This document shows, piece by piece, positions 17,268 through 27,047 of a stretch of DNA of 64,000 bases. The DNA is from Spirosoma foliorum. Its GTDB lineage: Bacteria > Bacteroidota > Bacteroidia > Cytophagales > Spirosomataceae. Made by a program: the position numbers and the translations under genes. The notes beneath the pieces were generated by a model. The model saw only the letters and a program-made list of their open reading frames with translations, was not told where the DNA came from and searched no databases. The DNA is taken from NCBI RefSeq assembly GCF_014117325.1, contig NZ_CP059732.1, positions 5,097,001-5,161,000 on the forward strand. The letters run 5' to 3'. Position 1 is the stretch's first letter. Each line of letters starts with the position of its first letter.

Positions 17268-18539
17268 CTATTTCTTAACCTTATTCTCGAATAGAAACAC
17301 ACCGTTTTTATTGGCAATCACGATATCGGGCTTCTTGTCGCCGTTCATATCGTGTGTTACGATGTTGAGCCCTGCACCCGAATCGTTGTCGATCACGTGT
17401 TCTTTGTAATAAGGCGCTTTGCCGGGTGTGAACTCAAACCAGAGCAAAATACCCGGATCACTGTCACCGGGGTCTCGACCGTGGTGGGCCAGAAACCGTT
17501 TCCCGGTAATGTAATCTTTCCGACCATCGCCGTTCAGGTCGGTCATGATGGAAGAGTGAGTCTGGGCCGTTGTGTTGCTCATCAGATGGGTTTTGAAATT
17601 GATTTTACCCTGTTCATCCATCACCTGTTCGTGCCACCAGATGCCCAACGCGTGCGCCGATGCGCTTACCACATCATTTTTCCCGTCGCCATTCACATCC
17701 AATATCTGCATATGCGAACAGGGTTCCCCGATATCGGCCGGATGAAATACCCAGTTCGCGGACTTTTTATCAGCAGTTCCTTCAAACCATCCCTCCCGAA
17801 CCACTACATCGTTGAAACCATCCTTATTGATATCGCCAAAGCCGATACCGTGTGAGAACGTCTCTGTACCCGGAACGTTTTCCTGGCTTAAGGCAAATCG
17901 CTGCCACTCTGTATCTCCAGGTTTTACCGGCGGTTTCAGCCAGATAATCTGTTTCTTGGCCTTATCGCCACAAAGAATATCCAGCCGCCCATCACCATCG
18001 ATATCAATAAAACCCGGCGACTCATTGGCAATACCCACCGAATCAGCCAGGATGTGCTTTTTCCAGGCACCATCAGTTTTGGTTTTAGGATTCTCAAACC
18101 AGAAAGCGGGTTTGCCGGGAAAGTCAATAATCACTACATCGTCCCAGCCATCCAGATTTACGTCCATTCCCAGATTCAGAAACGATTCGCTGTATTCCTT
18201 CCGTGGGTCAAACACACGCGATGGGGCCATCTCGTGGCGTGTCCAGTTGGGAGCTTCGAACCAGTAATAACCAGCCACGATATCCATCTTGCCATCCTTA
18301 TTCAGATCGGCAACAGCGACACCTTCCGAAATAAAGTCCCGCGTGATCGTCGTCTTTTTAAAGTCACCATCTGGTACAACGGGTTTCGTCGATTTAGCCA
18401 CGTTCGCAGCGGCATTCGTTGCCTGTTGCTGACGTACATTGAACAGTGATTTTTCCTGTCCATAAGCAGTTGCTATCCAACAGAGAGCCAACAGACCGCT
18501 AAGAATATGTCGGCTAATTATATTGGTTGTTGTATTCAT
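17268..18539 (-). CDS. FG-GAP/VCBS repeat secreted protein
   Basis: Exported beta-propeller of 423 residues with a signal peptide ending ..TAYGQ (about residue 28). Seven calcium-binding-type loops are visible (DLNKDGKMDI, DVNLDGWDDV, DIDGDGRLDI, DINKDGFNDV, DVNGDGKNDV, DLNGDGRKDY, DMNGDKKPDI), which fits a seven-bladed propeller. No catalytic motif is visible. Such proteins are common partners of PVC-type dehydrogenases and DUF1080 proteins; a binding or scaffold role is inferred. It is probably transcribed with the DUF1080 gene downstream. Confidence 0.87.
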   Translation of the reverse strand: MNTTTNIISRHILSGLLALCWIATAYGQEKSLFNVRQQQATNAAANVAKSTKPVVPDGDFKKTTITRDFISEGVAVADLNKDGKMDIVAGYYWFEAPNWTRHEMAPSRVFDPRKEYSESFLNLGMDVNLDGWDDVVIIDFPGKPAFWFENPKTKTDGAWKKHILADSVGIANESPGFIDIDGDGRLDILCGDKAKKQIIWLKPPVKPGDTEWQRFALSQENVPGTETFSHGIGFGDINKDGFNDVVVREGWFEGTADKKSANWVFHPADIGEPCSHMQILDVNGDGKNDVVSASAHALGIWWHEQVMDEQGKINFKTHLMSNTTAQTHSSIMTDLNGDGRKDYITGKRFLAHHGRDPGDSDPGILLWFEFTPGKAPYYKEHVIDNDSGAGLNIVTHDMNGDKKPDIVIANKNGVFLFENKVKK

Positions 18540-18598
18540 GATTATCGCATCTGTTTACGATTCTGATGTTGTCTTTTAAAACGGCTGCAAGTGCACAT

Positions 18599-18675
18599 AT
18601 TTTTGTCATCCCGACGCAGGAGGGATCTCATGTTTCCTGACGCATGAGATCCCTCCTGCGTCGGGATGACAAAAA
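18599..18675. repeat. TGTCATCCCGACG..GGATCTCATG hairpin, copy 1
   Basis: Arms 18599-18632 and 18643-18675 form a nearly perfect 33-bp stem with a 10-base loop. It is the same family as the hairpin at 31397-31473 and of a type seen between genes in many bacteria. It sits between two co-directional genes of the sugar-oxidation run and could end transcription of the dehydrogenase gene. Confidence 0.75.
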
Positions 18676-18710
18676 TGAACTGTTTAGCAAATCTCAAAAT
18701 ATTACTCCTA

Positions 18711-21593
18711 CTATTCCTCCAGCGTCTTGGCGATCAACGACTGAAGTTCGTGCGTTTCGTGCGAATGTTCCAGCTTACCGACGCGGTCATTCAACTCTTT
18801 GAGCAATTTCTTCGAATCCTCGGTACCCAGAGCACCTATTCGCTGAACTGTATAAGGTAACAATTTGGGTAATTTCGCCTTTTCGGCCATTTGGAGGGCG
18901 CGTTTCGCATCGACGGCCGACAGTGGTTCGGCGGCATACCACACAAGCAGGGGCAGGTTATGATCCTCTTTATCTTCCGATTTCTGAACAAGCGCATCCA
19001 GCACATCCCACCGCTGATTGGGGTCCAGACGAAGCATGGCCGAACTCAGATAAAGCCGAACAAGGGCTGAATTATCCGTTTTGGCCAACTCTGCAAAGCG
19101 TTTCAGGGTTTCGGGCGAAACGCTTTTACCCTCCGCCAATAACTGAATCGCCCAACTTCGGACGTAGTCACTTTCGTTCGACAGTAAGTCCGTCAGTTCT
19201 TTTTCGGTCAATCCTTTCGTGACATGAAGCGCCCAAAGTGCCCGAAGTTTACGGGTTGCATCGGGATTTTTTGCCAGAATTTCTTTCAGCGCTTTATGCA
19301 CTTTTTTATTCGGGCCACGCTCCTGCAAGAGTAGTCGGGCCTGCCGAACATACCATTCGTTCGGATGCAGTTGGTAATTCACCAACCCCATATCCGATGC
19401 CTTCGCCAGATCGACCTGTACCCATTTGTCGTTTTCGTGCGTGATCTTGAAAATCCGGCCCATCGTTTTGTTATGTACGTCGGGGTTCGGACTATGGCAT
19501 TGGTTCTTGTCGTACCAGTCGATGGCAAATACCGAACCGCTTGGGTCGTATTTCATGTTCAGCCATTGCGACCAGGAATCGTTCATGACCAGAAAATCGG
19601 GTTGGTGCGTGACCAGATAACCCGACCCCTCGCGAACAGGATGGTCATGATTCAGGCGAGCCCCGTTGATGTTGTTCATGAAAATATCGTTACGATATTC
19701 TTTCGGCCACGAATCACCACCCAGATAAATCATCGCTCCCGAATGGGCATGTCCACCACCCGCCGAAGCCGACCGGAAATTACCCGCGTGTGGCCCCCGT
19801 TCGCCCAGCCAGTGCACGTGATCGGCGTGGGTTTTGATGTCGTCGTAGGTGTAGGGATTGAAATGTTTACCTGCCTGCCGGAAATAGCGTCCGCCCTGAA
19901 TCATCTGATACATATGCGGAATTACACAGGCCGTCACGAAGGCATGACCGTAATCATTGAAATCCAGCCCCCAGGGGTTACTGGTTCCTTCGGCAAACAA
20001 CTCGAATTTCTGTGTCGTAGGATGAAACCGCCAGACACCCGCGTTCAGTTTTGTCCGTTCTGAATCGGGTGCACCCGGCTTACCGACATTCGAGTGGGTA
20101 AACACGCCATGCGTACCATATAACCAGCCATCGGGTCCCCATCGGAAGCTATTGAGGACTTCGTGGGTATCCTGCGTACCCCAGCCATCGAGCAATTTTT
20201 GGGGTGCACCGGTTGGGGTATCGGTTTTAAAATCAGTGGGAATAAACAACAGATAAGGTGCCGCACCGAGCCACACACCACCCATGCCTACCTCGATGCC
20301 ACTGACCAGATTCAAGCCTTCGGCAAAGACTTTCTTCTTATCCAGGGTTCCGTCGCCATTGGTGTCTTCAAAAATCAGGATGCGGTCTCTCCCCTGCCCT
20401 TCCGGTGCCGGAACAGGGTACGTATGTCCCTCAACCACCCAAAGTCGGCCACGCCAGTCGATGGTGAAACAGATGGGTTTCACAATATCTGGTTCAGCAG
20501 CCGCCAGCGAAATTTTAAAGCCGTTGGGGAGGGTCATCACTTTGGCTGCTTCGGTACCCGAAAGACCAGCGTGAAGAACTGGGTCGAGTGGTGGCAGAAT
20601 GATAATATCTTTCTGTTGTAGCTCGTTCGGGAAGGTCGGGCGGGTGGGGTAAAACAGGAATTCATCGAAGTTGATGTGCGCCCATTTGTCGTTGGCAATG
20701 TATGGAATTTGCGAAATCCCCGTCTCGTTGTCGATAATCCGAATGAAGATTTCCTGATTTAGATACGGTTTCAGATCAACGACAACGGGTTGAAGCGTAG
20801 CTCTCCCCTGCCCGGTGCTATGAAAAATGACTTTATTTGTACTTGCCTGCACGATTTCTACCCGCGTGTCCTGCAAGGCACCGCCCGAAACCCGAAAGGC
20901 GGCAAACGGCTGCGTGACTGTGAACGGAACAGACGTTAATGTCCCGGTCAGTTTATAATTGGTGGTACCGCCACTGCTCAGGAAGTACTTTCCGGCAAAG
21001 CCGATGGTCATGTCTTTTTCGTGAACGGGCGAAGGATCCTGATCAACAAGCGGGTTGGCAAACGCATCACCAGTGGCCGTCCAGTCTTTCAGCGTCCCTG
21101 TCTCGAAGTTAAGGTTCAGCGGCTGGCCATTTTTCGAGGGAATCTGACCAGCAATGGCGACATCGTTAACGTTGCCTTCCACTACCTCGAAGTTGCCCAC
21201 CATACCGGCAGCCCGGTGGCCGGGAACCGTACAATAATAGGTGTCGCTTTTATCGGCGGTGAATGTAATGCTGGTGCTGGCACCCTTATCATTGATCGAT
21301 TTACTTTTCAGGCCGAGTTTCTCAAGCGCGATATCATGCGTCATTTGCTCGGCATCGGTAATAGTAATTCGAACCCGATCGCCTTTGTTAGCTTTTAGGG
21401 TTGGGTTACGAGCCCCATCTTTCGAAAAGTACCCCAGCATAGATGCCTCCAGCGCATACTCACGGTCGACCTTCTCGGCATCCTGGGCTGTTGCAGCAGC
21501 TAGTTTAGCTTTGGGTGCCTGGGCCTGGCTATAGGGGTTGGGTAACGCAAGACCAACGAAGAGGCAAGATATGAGCAAACGGAATTTGTTCAT
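18711..21593 (-). CDS. Cupredoxin-PVC-type dehydrogenase fusion with HEAT repeats
   Basis: Exported oxidoreductase, 960 residues from ATG 21593; a longer frame to 21680 merely translates an ATTATCC-type repeat. The signal peptide covers about 1-23. Residues 40-140 form a blue-copper domain with ligands His86, Cys121, His126 and Met131 (THDI..YYCTVPGHRAAGM). Residues 159-310 form a beta-sandwich (LNLNFETGTLKDW). Residues about 370-760 form the PVC-type propeller (GRLWVVEGHTYPVP, GGVWLGAAPYLLFIP, FRWGPDGWLYGTHG). HEAT repeats fill the rest. There is no heme CxxCH, so copper replaces cytochrome as the built-in electron acceptor. It likely oxidises a sugar processed by the neighbouring DUF1080 and GH43 proteins. 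Confidence 0.9.
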   Translation of the reverse strand: MNKFRLLISCLFVGLALPNPYSQAQAPKAKLAAATAQDAEKVDREYALEASMLGYFSKDGARNPTLKANKGDRVRITITDAEQMTHDIALEKLGLKSKSINDKGASTSITFTADKSDTYYCTVPGHRAAGMVGNFEVVEGNVNDVAIAGQIPSKNGQPLNLNFETGTLKDWTATGDAFANPLVDQDPSPVHEKDMTIGFAGKYFLSSGGTTNYKLTGTLTSVPFTVTQPFAAFRVSGGALQDTRVEIVQASTNKVIFHSTGQGRATLQPVVVDLKPYLNQEIFIRIIDNETGISQIPYIANDKWAHINFDEFLFYPTRPTFPNELQQKDIIILPPLDPVLHAGLSGTEAAKVMTLPNGFKISLAAAEPDIVKPICFTIDWRGRLWVVEGHTYPVPAPEGQGRDRILIFEDTNGDGTLDKKKVFAEGLNLVSGIEVGMGGVWLGAAPYLLFIPTDFKTDTPTGAPQKLLDGWGTQDTHEVLNSFRWGPDGWLYGTHGVFTHSNVGKPGAPDSERTKLNAGVWRFHPTTQKFELFAEGTSNPWGLDFNDYGHAFVTACVIPHMYQMIQGGRYFRQAGKHFNPYTYDDIKTHADHVHWLGERGPHAGNFRSASAGGGHAHSGAMIYLGGDSWPKEYRNDIFMNNINGARLNHDHPVREGSGYLVTHQPDFLVMNDSWSQWLNMKYDPSGSVFAIDWYDKNQCHSPNPDVHNKTMGRIFKITHENDKWVQVDLAKASDMGLVNYQLHPNEWYVRQARLLLQERGPNKKVHKALKEILAKNPDATRKLRALWALHVTKGLTEKELTDLLSNESDYVRSWAIQLLAEGKSVSPETLKRFAELAKTDNSALVRLYLSSAMLRLDPNQRWDVLDALVQKSEDKEDHNLPLLVWYAAEPLSAVDAKRALQMAEKAKLPKLLPYTVQRIGALGTEDSKKLLKELNDRVGKLEHSHETHELQSLIAKTLEE

Positions 21594-21599
21594 AGAGAT

Positions 21600-21741
21600 A
21601 AGTAATGGATAATGGATAATGGTTAATGAATAATGTAAAATGGATAATGAATAATGGTAATGAATAACGGACACAAGCAATTACAACCCACTGATTATCA
21701 AAGGCATTTCATTGCACATTATTCATTCTGCATTATCCATT
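21600..21741. repeat. ATTATCCATTATTCATT-type low-complexity repeats
   Basis: Runs of GGATAATGAATAATGG and the reverse form fill 21600-21670 and 21713-21741 between the dehydrogenase and the DUF1080 gene. The same family is at about 46858-46960. Confidence 0.7.
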
Positions 21742-21747
21742 TAGCCC

Positions 21748-22437
21748 CTAAAGCTCAGAAATAGTCAAGTCTCTGAATTCAACCTGGGCGATACCTCCGC
21801 TATGAATCTGGACGGCAATCACGCCCTTTGCGGGGATTTTGCTGTCCTTTTCAATATAGTCGCAGGTTTTAACGCCGTTGATATACAACTCATGGTGGTT
21901 ACCCTTGCAGCGAATGATGTAGCTGTTCCAGCCATCTTCTTTCAGGATTCGCTTGAGGATGCTCAAATCACCACCCACCAGTTTTTCGCGTCGGTGTTCG
22001 TCGTACAGGTCGCCCCAGTAGCCATTACCAATGTCGGCCTGATAGCCAACTATTTTTCCGCCTTCCAGAATCGAACGATACTGAATACCGCTATTGATCA
22101 TACCCGTTTTCGGATCGCCAGATAAGCGAAACAGGCATCTAAATTCAAAATCACCGTACTCTTTCAATGTATGCAGATAGGTATTCTCGGGTATTTTTTT
22201 TACCCCATCACCACTTCGAATGACACTATCTTTCACAAACCACAGCGATGCGTGCGCCGGATCGACGGTCTTCCAGCCCGTCAGCGTTTTTCCGTCAAAC
22301 AGCGATTGCGCTTTTACAGTTGACTGGGCCAAAAGCGGCTGTCCATGACCACTATAAATAGCTAATATGAACGGTAGGATCAAAAATCGCCAGTGTAGAT
22401 CTGGTCTTTGCCGATGATGAGTCCAGGTTGATTTCAT
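21748..22437 (-). CDS. DUF1080 (3-keto-disaccharide hydrolase-like) secreted protein, copy 2
   Basis: Exported protein of 229 residues, first gene of the minus-strand sugar-oxidation run. A signal or anchor segment at about 17-38 ends ..PLLAQS. The DUF1080 domain starts at SLFDGKTLTGWKTVDPAHASLWFVKDS and ends with GIAQVEFRDLTISEL. It is the compact form of the family and clearly different from copy 1. By analogy with characterised relatives it may cleave a 3-keto-glycoside made by the dehydrogenase encoded next to it. A 154-base gap holding repeats separates it from that gene. Confidence 0.88.
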   Translation of the reverse strand: MKSTWTHHRQRPDLHWRFLILPFILAIYSGHGQPLLAQSTVKAQSLFDGKTLTGWKTVDPAHASLWFVKDSVIRSGDGVKKIPENTYLHTLKEYGDFEFRCLFRLSGDPKTGMINSGIQYRSILEGGKIVGYQADIGNGYWGDLYDEHRREKLVGGDLSILKRILKEDGWNSYIIRCKGNHHELYINGVKTCDYIEKDSKIPAKGVIAVQIHSGGIAQVEFRDLTISEL

Positions 22438-22793
22438 CCGTTTAGTGGTTTCGCAGGTTTACATACTATAAAGTGTCTGTAAACCTTCTTATTACTCATC
22501 CAGGCTTTTGATAAAACGTCATCCGAACTTTTGTGGTGCCAGTAAGTTCGTCTATACAATGCTTCCAACCTTATAGGCATTACTTAGTTAGCCTCTTCCA
22601 AAAGAAGGCTGTTCATTCAAGCTATAGCGCCACAATTCCGCTATTATTTAATCCAGGTTAAGCGAAAAATAATCCTGACAATATACTAATAATGAGCAAT
22701 TTAAAGGCGAGTTTAGAGTAACAATTGAACGGTCAACAGGATTTGCCATATACGTTTCAATTTATTTGTTACCATATTTTCATATTACTATCA
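22438..22793. other. Divergent intergenic region, nothing recognised
   Basis: It separates the DUF1080 gene (-) from the NHL gene (+) and must hold both promoters. I see no repeat or hairpin of note. Confidence 0.5.
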
Positions 22794-25700
22794 ATGAAAG
22801 CATATTACCTAACCCAAACTTCATTCAGATCAACAGTTTGTGCAACGCTAAGTATCTTACTTTCTTTACTCGCAACCCAATTATCGGCCCAAATCATTAC
22901 CACCATAGCTGGGTCTACTCTGAAAGGCGATGGAGGACCAGCCATTAGTGCGGCCCTGAGTACGCCAACGGGTGTAGCCGTTGATGGAAATGGCAATCTC
23001 TTCATTGCCGATCAGGATAATCACCGCATTCGTAAAGTAACGCCCGATGGGACCATCTCTACGGTGGCAGGCACCGGAGCTTATGGCTATAGTGGCGATA
23101 ATGGCCCCGCGATCAATGCTACGCTGGGTAGTCCATCTGGCATCGCGGTTGATGCGACAGGGAATCTGTTCATTGCCGATCAGAATACCCATAGCATCCG
23201 AAAAGTGGCTACCGATGGAACAATAACTACCGTAGCGGGCAATGGTATAGCTGGTTTTAGTGGCGATACGGGTCCAGCAACCAATGCCAATTTACACACG
23301 CCATACGCAGTAGCGGTCGATGCAACCGGCAATCTCTTTATCGCGGATCAGGCCAATCATCGGATTCGGAAGGTCGCTACCGATGGTAAAATCACGACTG
23401 TAGCGGGTACTGGTACACAAGGTTATAACAGCGATAACATTCAGGCAATCGCAGCTAATCTAAATACACCTTCTGGCATAACGGTTGATGCCACTGGCAA
23501 TCTCTTTATTGCTGATGCACTTAATCACCGCATTCGCAAAGTAACGACCGATGGGACGATCACTACGGTAGCCGGCACAGGTATTCAATCTTTTGGTGGC
23601 GATACGGGTCCAGCAACCAATGCACAGCTAGCAAATCCTACGGGTGTGGCGGTCGATGCGAGTGGTCAATTGTTCATCGCTGATTTAGCCAATCACCGCA
23701 TTCGCAAAGTAGCGACCGATGGCACTATTTCCACCGTAGCAGGCACTAATATACAAGGCTTTAGTGGCGATAATGGCCCCGCTACCAATGCTTACCTGAA
23801 TAACCCTTCTGGTATTACTGTAGATGCGACAGGCCAACTTTTCATCGCCGATAAGACTAATTACCGAATTCGGAAGGTGGCTACTGATGGGACTATTTCT
23901 ACTGTGGCAGGCAATGGCACGCCTGATTTCAGTGGCGATAATGGCCCCGCTATCAATGCGGCCCTGGGCAGTCCTTCCGGTGTGGCAATCGATGGGAGTG
24001 GCAATCTCTTCATTGCCGATAAGACCAATTATCGCATCCGAAAAGTGGCTACGAATGGTATAATTACCACCATAGCAGGCAATGGCTTATTCGGTTTTAG
24101 CGGAGACACTGGCCCGGCCATCAATGCACAGTTGGCTGGGCCCACAGGCGTGGCGGTGGATGGCAGTGGTAATCTGTTCATTGCCGATCCAGATAATAGT
24201 CGGATTCGGAAGGTCACTATCGATAGTAAAATTACAACTGTGGCGGGCAATGGCACCGCCGGTTTTAGTGGTGATAATAACCCCGCAATCAATGCGGCAC
24301 TCAACAATCCGACAAGTGTAGCGGTCGATGGCAGCGGGAATCTGTACATCGCCGATCGCACGAATCATCGCATCCGAAAAGTAACCCCCGGCGGGACCAT
24401 TTCTACAGTAGCGGGTACGGGCACCGCTGGTTTTAGTGGCAATAATAGTCCAGCTGTTAATGCAGTACTCAATAATCCTACAGGGGTGGCGGTCGATGGG
24501 ACTGGTAATCTGTATATTGCTGATCGGGATAATCATCGCATCCGAAAAGTAACCCCCGACGGTACCATCTCTACCGTGGCAGGCAACGGGACTCAGGGAT
24601 CAGGTGGTGACAATGGTCCCGCTATCAACGCTAACCTAAATACACCTTCCGGAATAGCGGTAGACGGCAACGGGACCCTCTTTATCGACGACACGTTTAA
24701 TCATCGCATTCGGAAGGTAACTTCGGATGGTACAATCTCTACGGTTGCGGGAAACGGGTCGCCGGGTAAAGATGGGGATAATGGGCCAGCCACTAGTGCC
24801 CAACTCAATGCGCCTTTTGGTGTAGCGCTGGATGGCGGAGGTAACCTGTTCATCGCCGATCAGGCAAACAACCTTATTCGCCGGGTCAGTGCGCCAGCTA
24901 GTGTGCGTATAAACCCCTCTACATCAATAAGCGCCTGCGTTGGAAGCAGTTTCAGTCTCACAGCTACAGCCATCAATTTCACTCCTACTTCGTATACCTG
25001 GACTAGCCAGCCCAGTGGCTTGTCGGCAAGTGGTGCTTCGCCTGTTTTTACCGCCCCTTCTGTCAGTACGGCGACGACCTACACGTTGACTGTTACCGCT
25101 ACCGATGGAACAACGAATGTAACAGCTAGTGTAAACGTAAGCGTCAATCCATTGCCCGTTCCTACGCTAACGGCGAGTAACCCATTGAATGGCACTCTAA
25201 CCAGTGCCACGCTGACTGCCAGCGGAGGCACTTCTTATTTGTTTAGCGGACCCAGCGTTGTAAGTCAGAATTCGATATCTGGAACAGCGGTTGCCAATGT
25301 TTCGGGGACTTATTCAGTAACGGTTACGAGTATCGCTGGCTGCTCCAGTACAACTAGTGTGGCATTGCCCGGTACCGATTTAAGTCCGACTATCGATTTG
25401 CCACAGGCTAATTTCCCGATTGGTAGTACAAGCAATTTTTTGGTGAATGTTTTCGAAGTAAGCGGCTTGCCGACGTCCATGAACAATGTGGTCATCACGA
25501 TCACTGCGCCTACAGGCTATACGCTTTCGTTTGACAATTCGCTGACGGGCATTATCGTATCGGGAGGTAGTGCCACTCCTGTGGAAGTAGATAATACCAA
25601 ATGGGCCGTTTCGGCTGCGACGCCTGGCGTTCAGTTGACCTTAACCATTAATAGTGGTCAATTTATACCGGCTAAAGGCAAAGCTACTCTGGGTTTCAGC

Positions 25701-25829
25701 CTTACCCGAACAACGGCCAATTCAGGAAGTACCTCCAGTATCACGGTGAATGTCAAAAACGATGCCGCCAAAACCTATGACGGCAACACCACCAATAACG
25801 TCTACGCCCGAATTATTAATGGGCTTTAG
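22794..25829 (+). CDS. Secreted NHL-repeat protein (12 tandem 56-residue units)
   Basis: Exported beta-propeller protein, 1011 residues from ATG 22794, chosen because the signal peptide MKAYYLTQ..LATQLSAQ starts there (an upstream in-frame ATG at 22725 precedes it). Residues about 33-715 are twelve units of 56 residues with the pattern TVAGxGxxGFSGDxGPA..A.L..P.GVAVD..GNLFIAD..NHRIRKV...GTI. That is more than one propeller, perhaps two of six blades. The tail (716-1011) has Ig/PKD-like beta domains (FSLTATAINFTPTSYTWTSQ; TYSVTVTSIAGCSS) and a DUF11-like end. No type IX sorting tail is seen. Likely surface binding or adhesion; substrate unknown. Confidence 0.85.
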   Translation: MKAYYLTQTSFRSTVCATLSILLSLLATQLSAQIITTIAGSTLKGDGGPAISAALSTPTGVAVDGNGNLFIADQDNHRIRKVTPDGTISTVAGTGAYGYSGDNGPAINATLGSPSGIAVDATGNLFIADQNTHSIRKVATDGTITTVAGNGIAGFSGDTGPATNANLHTPYAVAVDATGNLFIADQANHRIRKVATDGKITTVAGTGTQGYNSDNIQAIAANLNTPSGITVDATGNLFIADALNHRIRKVTTDGTITTVAGTGIQSFGGDTGPATNAQLANPTGVAVDASGQLFIADLANHRIRKVATDGTISTVAGTNIQGFSGDNGPATNAYLNNPSGITVDATGQLFIADKTNYRIRKVATDGTISTVAGNGTPDFSGDNGPAINAALGSPSGVAIDGSGNLFIADKTNYRIRKVATNGIITTIAGNGLFGFSGDTGPAINAQLAGPTGVAVDGSGNLFIADPDNSRIRKVTIDSKITTVAGNGTAGFSGDNNPAINAALNNPTSVAVDGSGNLYIADRTNHRIRKVTPGGTISTVAGTGTAGFSGNNSPAVNAVLNNPTGVAVDGTGNLYIADRDNHRIRKVTPDGTISTVAGNGTQGSGGDNGPAINANLNTPSGIAVDGNGTLFIDDTFNHRIRKVTSDGTISTVAGNGSPGKDGDNGPATSAQLNAPFGVALDGGGNLFIADQANNLIRRVSAPASVRINPSTSISACVGSSFSLTATAINFTPTSYTWTSQPSGLSASGASPVFTAPSVSTATTYTLTVTATDGTTNVTASVNVSVNPLPVPTLTASNPLNGTLTSATLTASGGTSYLFSGPSVVSQNSISGTAVANVSGTYSVTVTSIAGCSSTTSVALPGTDLSPTIDLPQANFPIGSTSNFLVNVFEVSGLPTSMNNVVITITAPTGYTLSFDNSLTGIIVSGGSATPVEVDNTKWAVSAATPGVQLTLTINSGQFIPAKGKATLGFSLTRTTANSGSTSSITVNVKNDAAKTYDGNTTNNVYARIINGL

Positions 25830-25878
25830 TAGTTACTATTGGGCCAATTTATTCATTAAATAATCAGGCTAGTAAATA

Positions 25879-25906
25879 TCTGGGCCAAGCTGGAGCTTGG
25901 CCCAGA
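25879..25906. terminator. Palindromic hairpin between convergent genes
   Basis: TCTGGGCCAAGCT / AGCTTGGCCCAGA with a two-base centre, between the NHL gene (+) and the sialidase-like gene (-). It has no T run but is well placed as a bidirectional transcript end. Confidence 0.55.
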
Positions 25907-25937
25907 CAATTCATCTAATCTCTATCTTGGCAGGGTA

Positions 25938-26987
25938 CTACCTACTTCCTTTCTTTGGGTCCAGCACGACATGCCGAATACGCTGACGCTTCCAGGTATA
26001 CGTTACGTGGATAAGCCCATCGGCTGTTTGAATGACAGCAGGGTACGAATACTCTCCTGGCTCATTTTCGAGTACGGCCAGCGTTTTCCAGGTTTTTCCA
26101 TCGTTAGAAATGGCGATATCGAGCGGTGTTCTTGGTCCACCAGATTTACCCGGTGTAGGTGCCACGGGGTTATATACTAATACCTGACGACCATCTTTCA
26201 GCGTAACCGCATCGGTGCCTGAGTTCGGGTTAGGAAGTGTTGTCTTTTGCAAAGGTGACCAGGTTTTTCCGTCATCCTTCGACCAGGTTTCGAGAATAAA
26301 TCCACTTTTCTGGCTACGACAAAGGGCCTGTAGCTGGCCATTAGGATAGAACAGAACACTAGGCTGAATAGCTCCGTCGTTAACCCCATCATTAATAGCA
26401 TCTGTTTTCTGCCAGGTTTTACCCCAATCGCTGGTTCGCTCGAAATGCACTCGCCAGTTGTGATCTTCTGAACTAGTCGGGCAAAGTAACACACCCGATG
26501 CCAGCAAAACCGGTTTGTTTTTGATTGGGCCCAAAATTCCCTCTGGCAGTCGTTCGGCTACCGACCAGGTTTTGCCCCCATCTGTCGATCGCTTTAGCAT
26601 GCCCCACCAGGTCGATGGGCTTGGTCCCACCTTGTAGAATAGAATTAATTCGGCACCAGGTCTCTGAAACAAAACTGGATTCCAGCAAGGTAACCGCTTG
26701 CCATCGGGTTGCACGCCTGTGGCTACTTCAACGGGGGGTGTCCAGTTACCATTCGTTTGGCTGCTTACCCAAATTCCAACGTCGGGATGGCGCTCACGTG
26801 TACCACCAAACCAGGCCGTCACTAATCCTTTCGGGGTTTCGGCTATCGTTGAGGCATGACATTCTGGAAAAGGAGCCTTTTCATAAATCCACTCCTGGCG
26901 AAGGATCGCCGGATTAGTTGACTGCGCTAAACTAGAAGGGGCAGTTAACAGAAATAACACAACAAGGTATAGGTAGGGAGTTTTCAT
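25938..26987 (-). CDS. Secreted sialidase-superfamily (BNR repeat) protein
   Basis: Exported six-bladed propeller protein, 349 residues from ATG 26987; the longer frame to 27047 lacks a signal, while MKTPYLYLVVLFLLTAPSSLAQS is a clear one. Asp-box motifs are STDGGKTWS, TSDWGKTWQ, SKDDGKTWS and a shorter SNDGKTWK. The opening HASTIAETPKGLVTAWFGGTRERHPDVGIWVS is typical of the BNR_2 group. True sialidases need an Arg triad, a Tyr/Glu pair and an acid Asp, and I cannot assign all of them, so the glycosidic target is open. No sialic-acid genes are nearby. Confidence 0.8.
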   Translation of the reverse strand: MKTPYLYLVVLFLLTAPSSLAQSTNPAILRQEWIYEKAPFPECHASTIAETPKGLVTAWFGGTRERHPDVGIWVSSQTNGNWTPPVEVATGVQPDGKRLPCWNPVLFQRPGAELILFYKVGPSPSTWWGMLKRSTDGGKTWSVAERLPEGILGPIKNKPVLLASGVLLCPTSSEDHNWRVHFERTSDWGKTWQKTDAINDGVNDGAIQPSVLFYPNGQLQALCRSQKSGFILETWSKDDGKTWSPLQKTTLPNPNSGTDAVTLKDGRQVLVYNPVAPTPGKSGGPRTPLDIAISNDGKTWKTLAVLENEPGEYSYPAVIQTADGLIHVTYTWKRQRIRHVVLDPKKGSR

Positions 26988-27047
26988 ACCCCAACAATAC
27001 GAAAAGCTGTAAATATTAGCTAGTCGGCCTACAAACCAACCTGCCAA

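Noticed and set aside
21594..21680. Extended N-terminus of the cupredoxin dehydrogenase
   Set aside because: The extra residues only translate the ATTATCC repeat; the signal peptide begins at the internal ATG.
22900..24900. Regular 168-bp repeats that could suggest a CRISPR or satellite array
   Set aside because: They are in frame, encode NHL units and lack spacer/repeat structure.
25938..26987. Naming this a true sialidase
   Set aside because: Asp-boxes are present, but the Arg triad and Tyr/Glu nucleophile pair could not be assigned with confidence.
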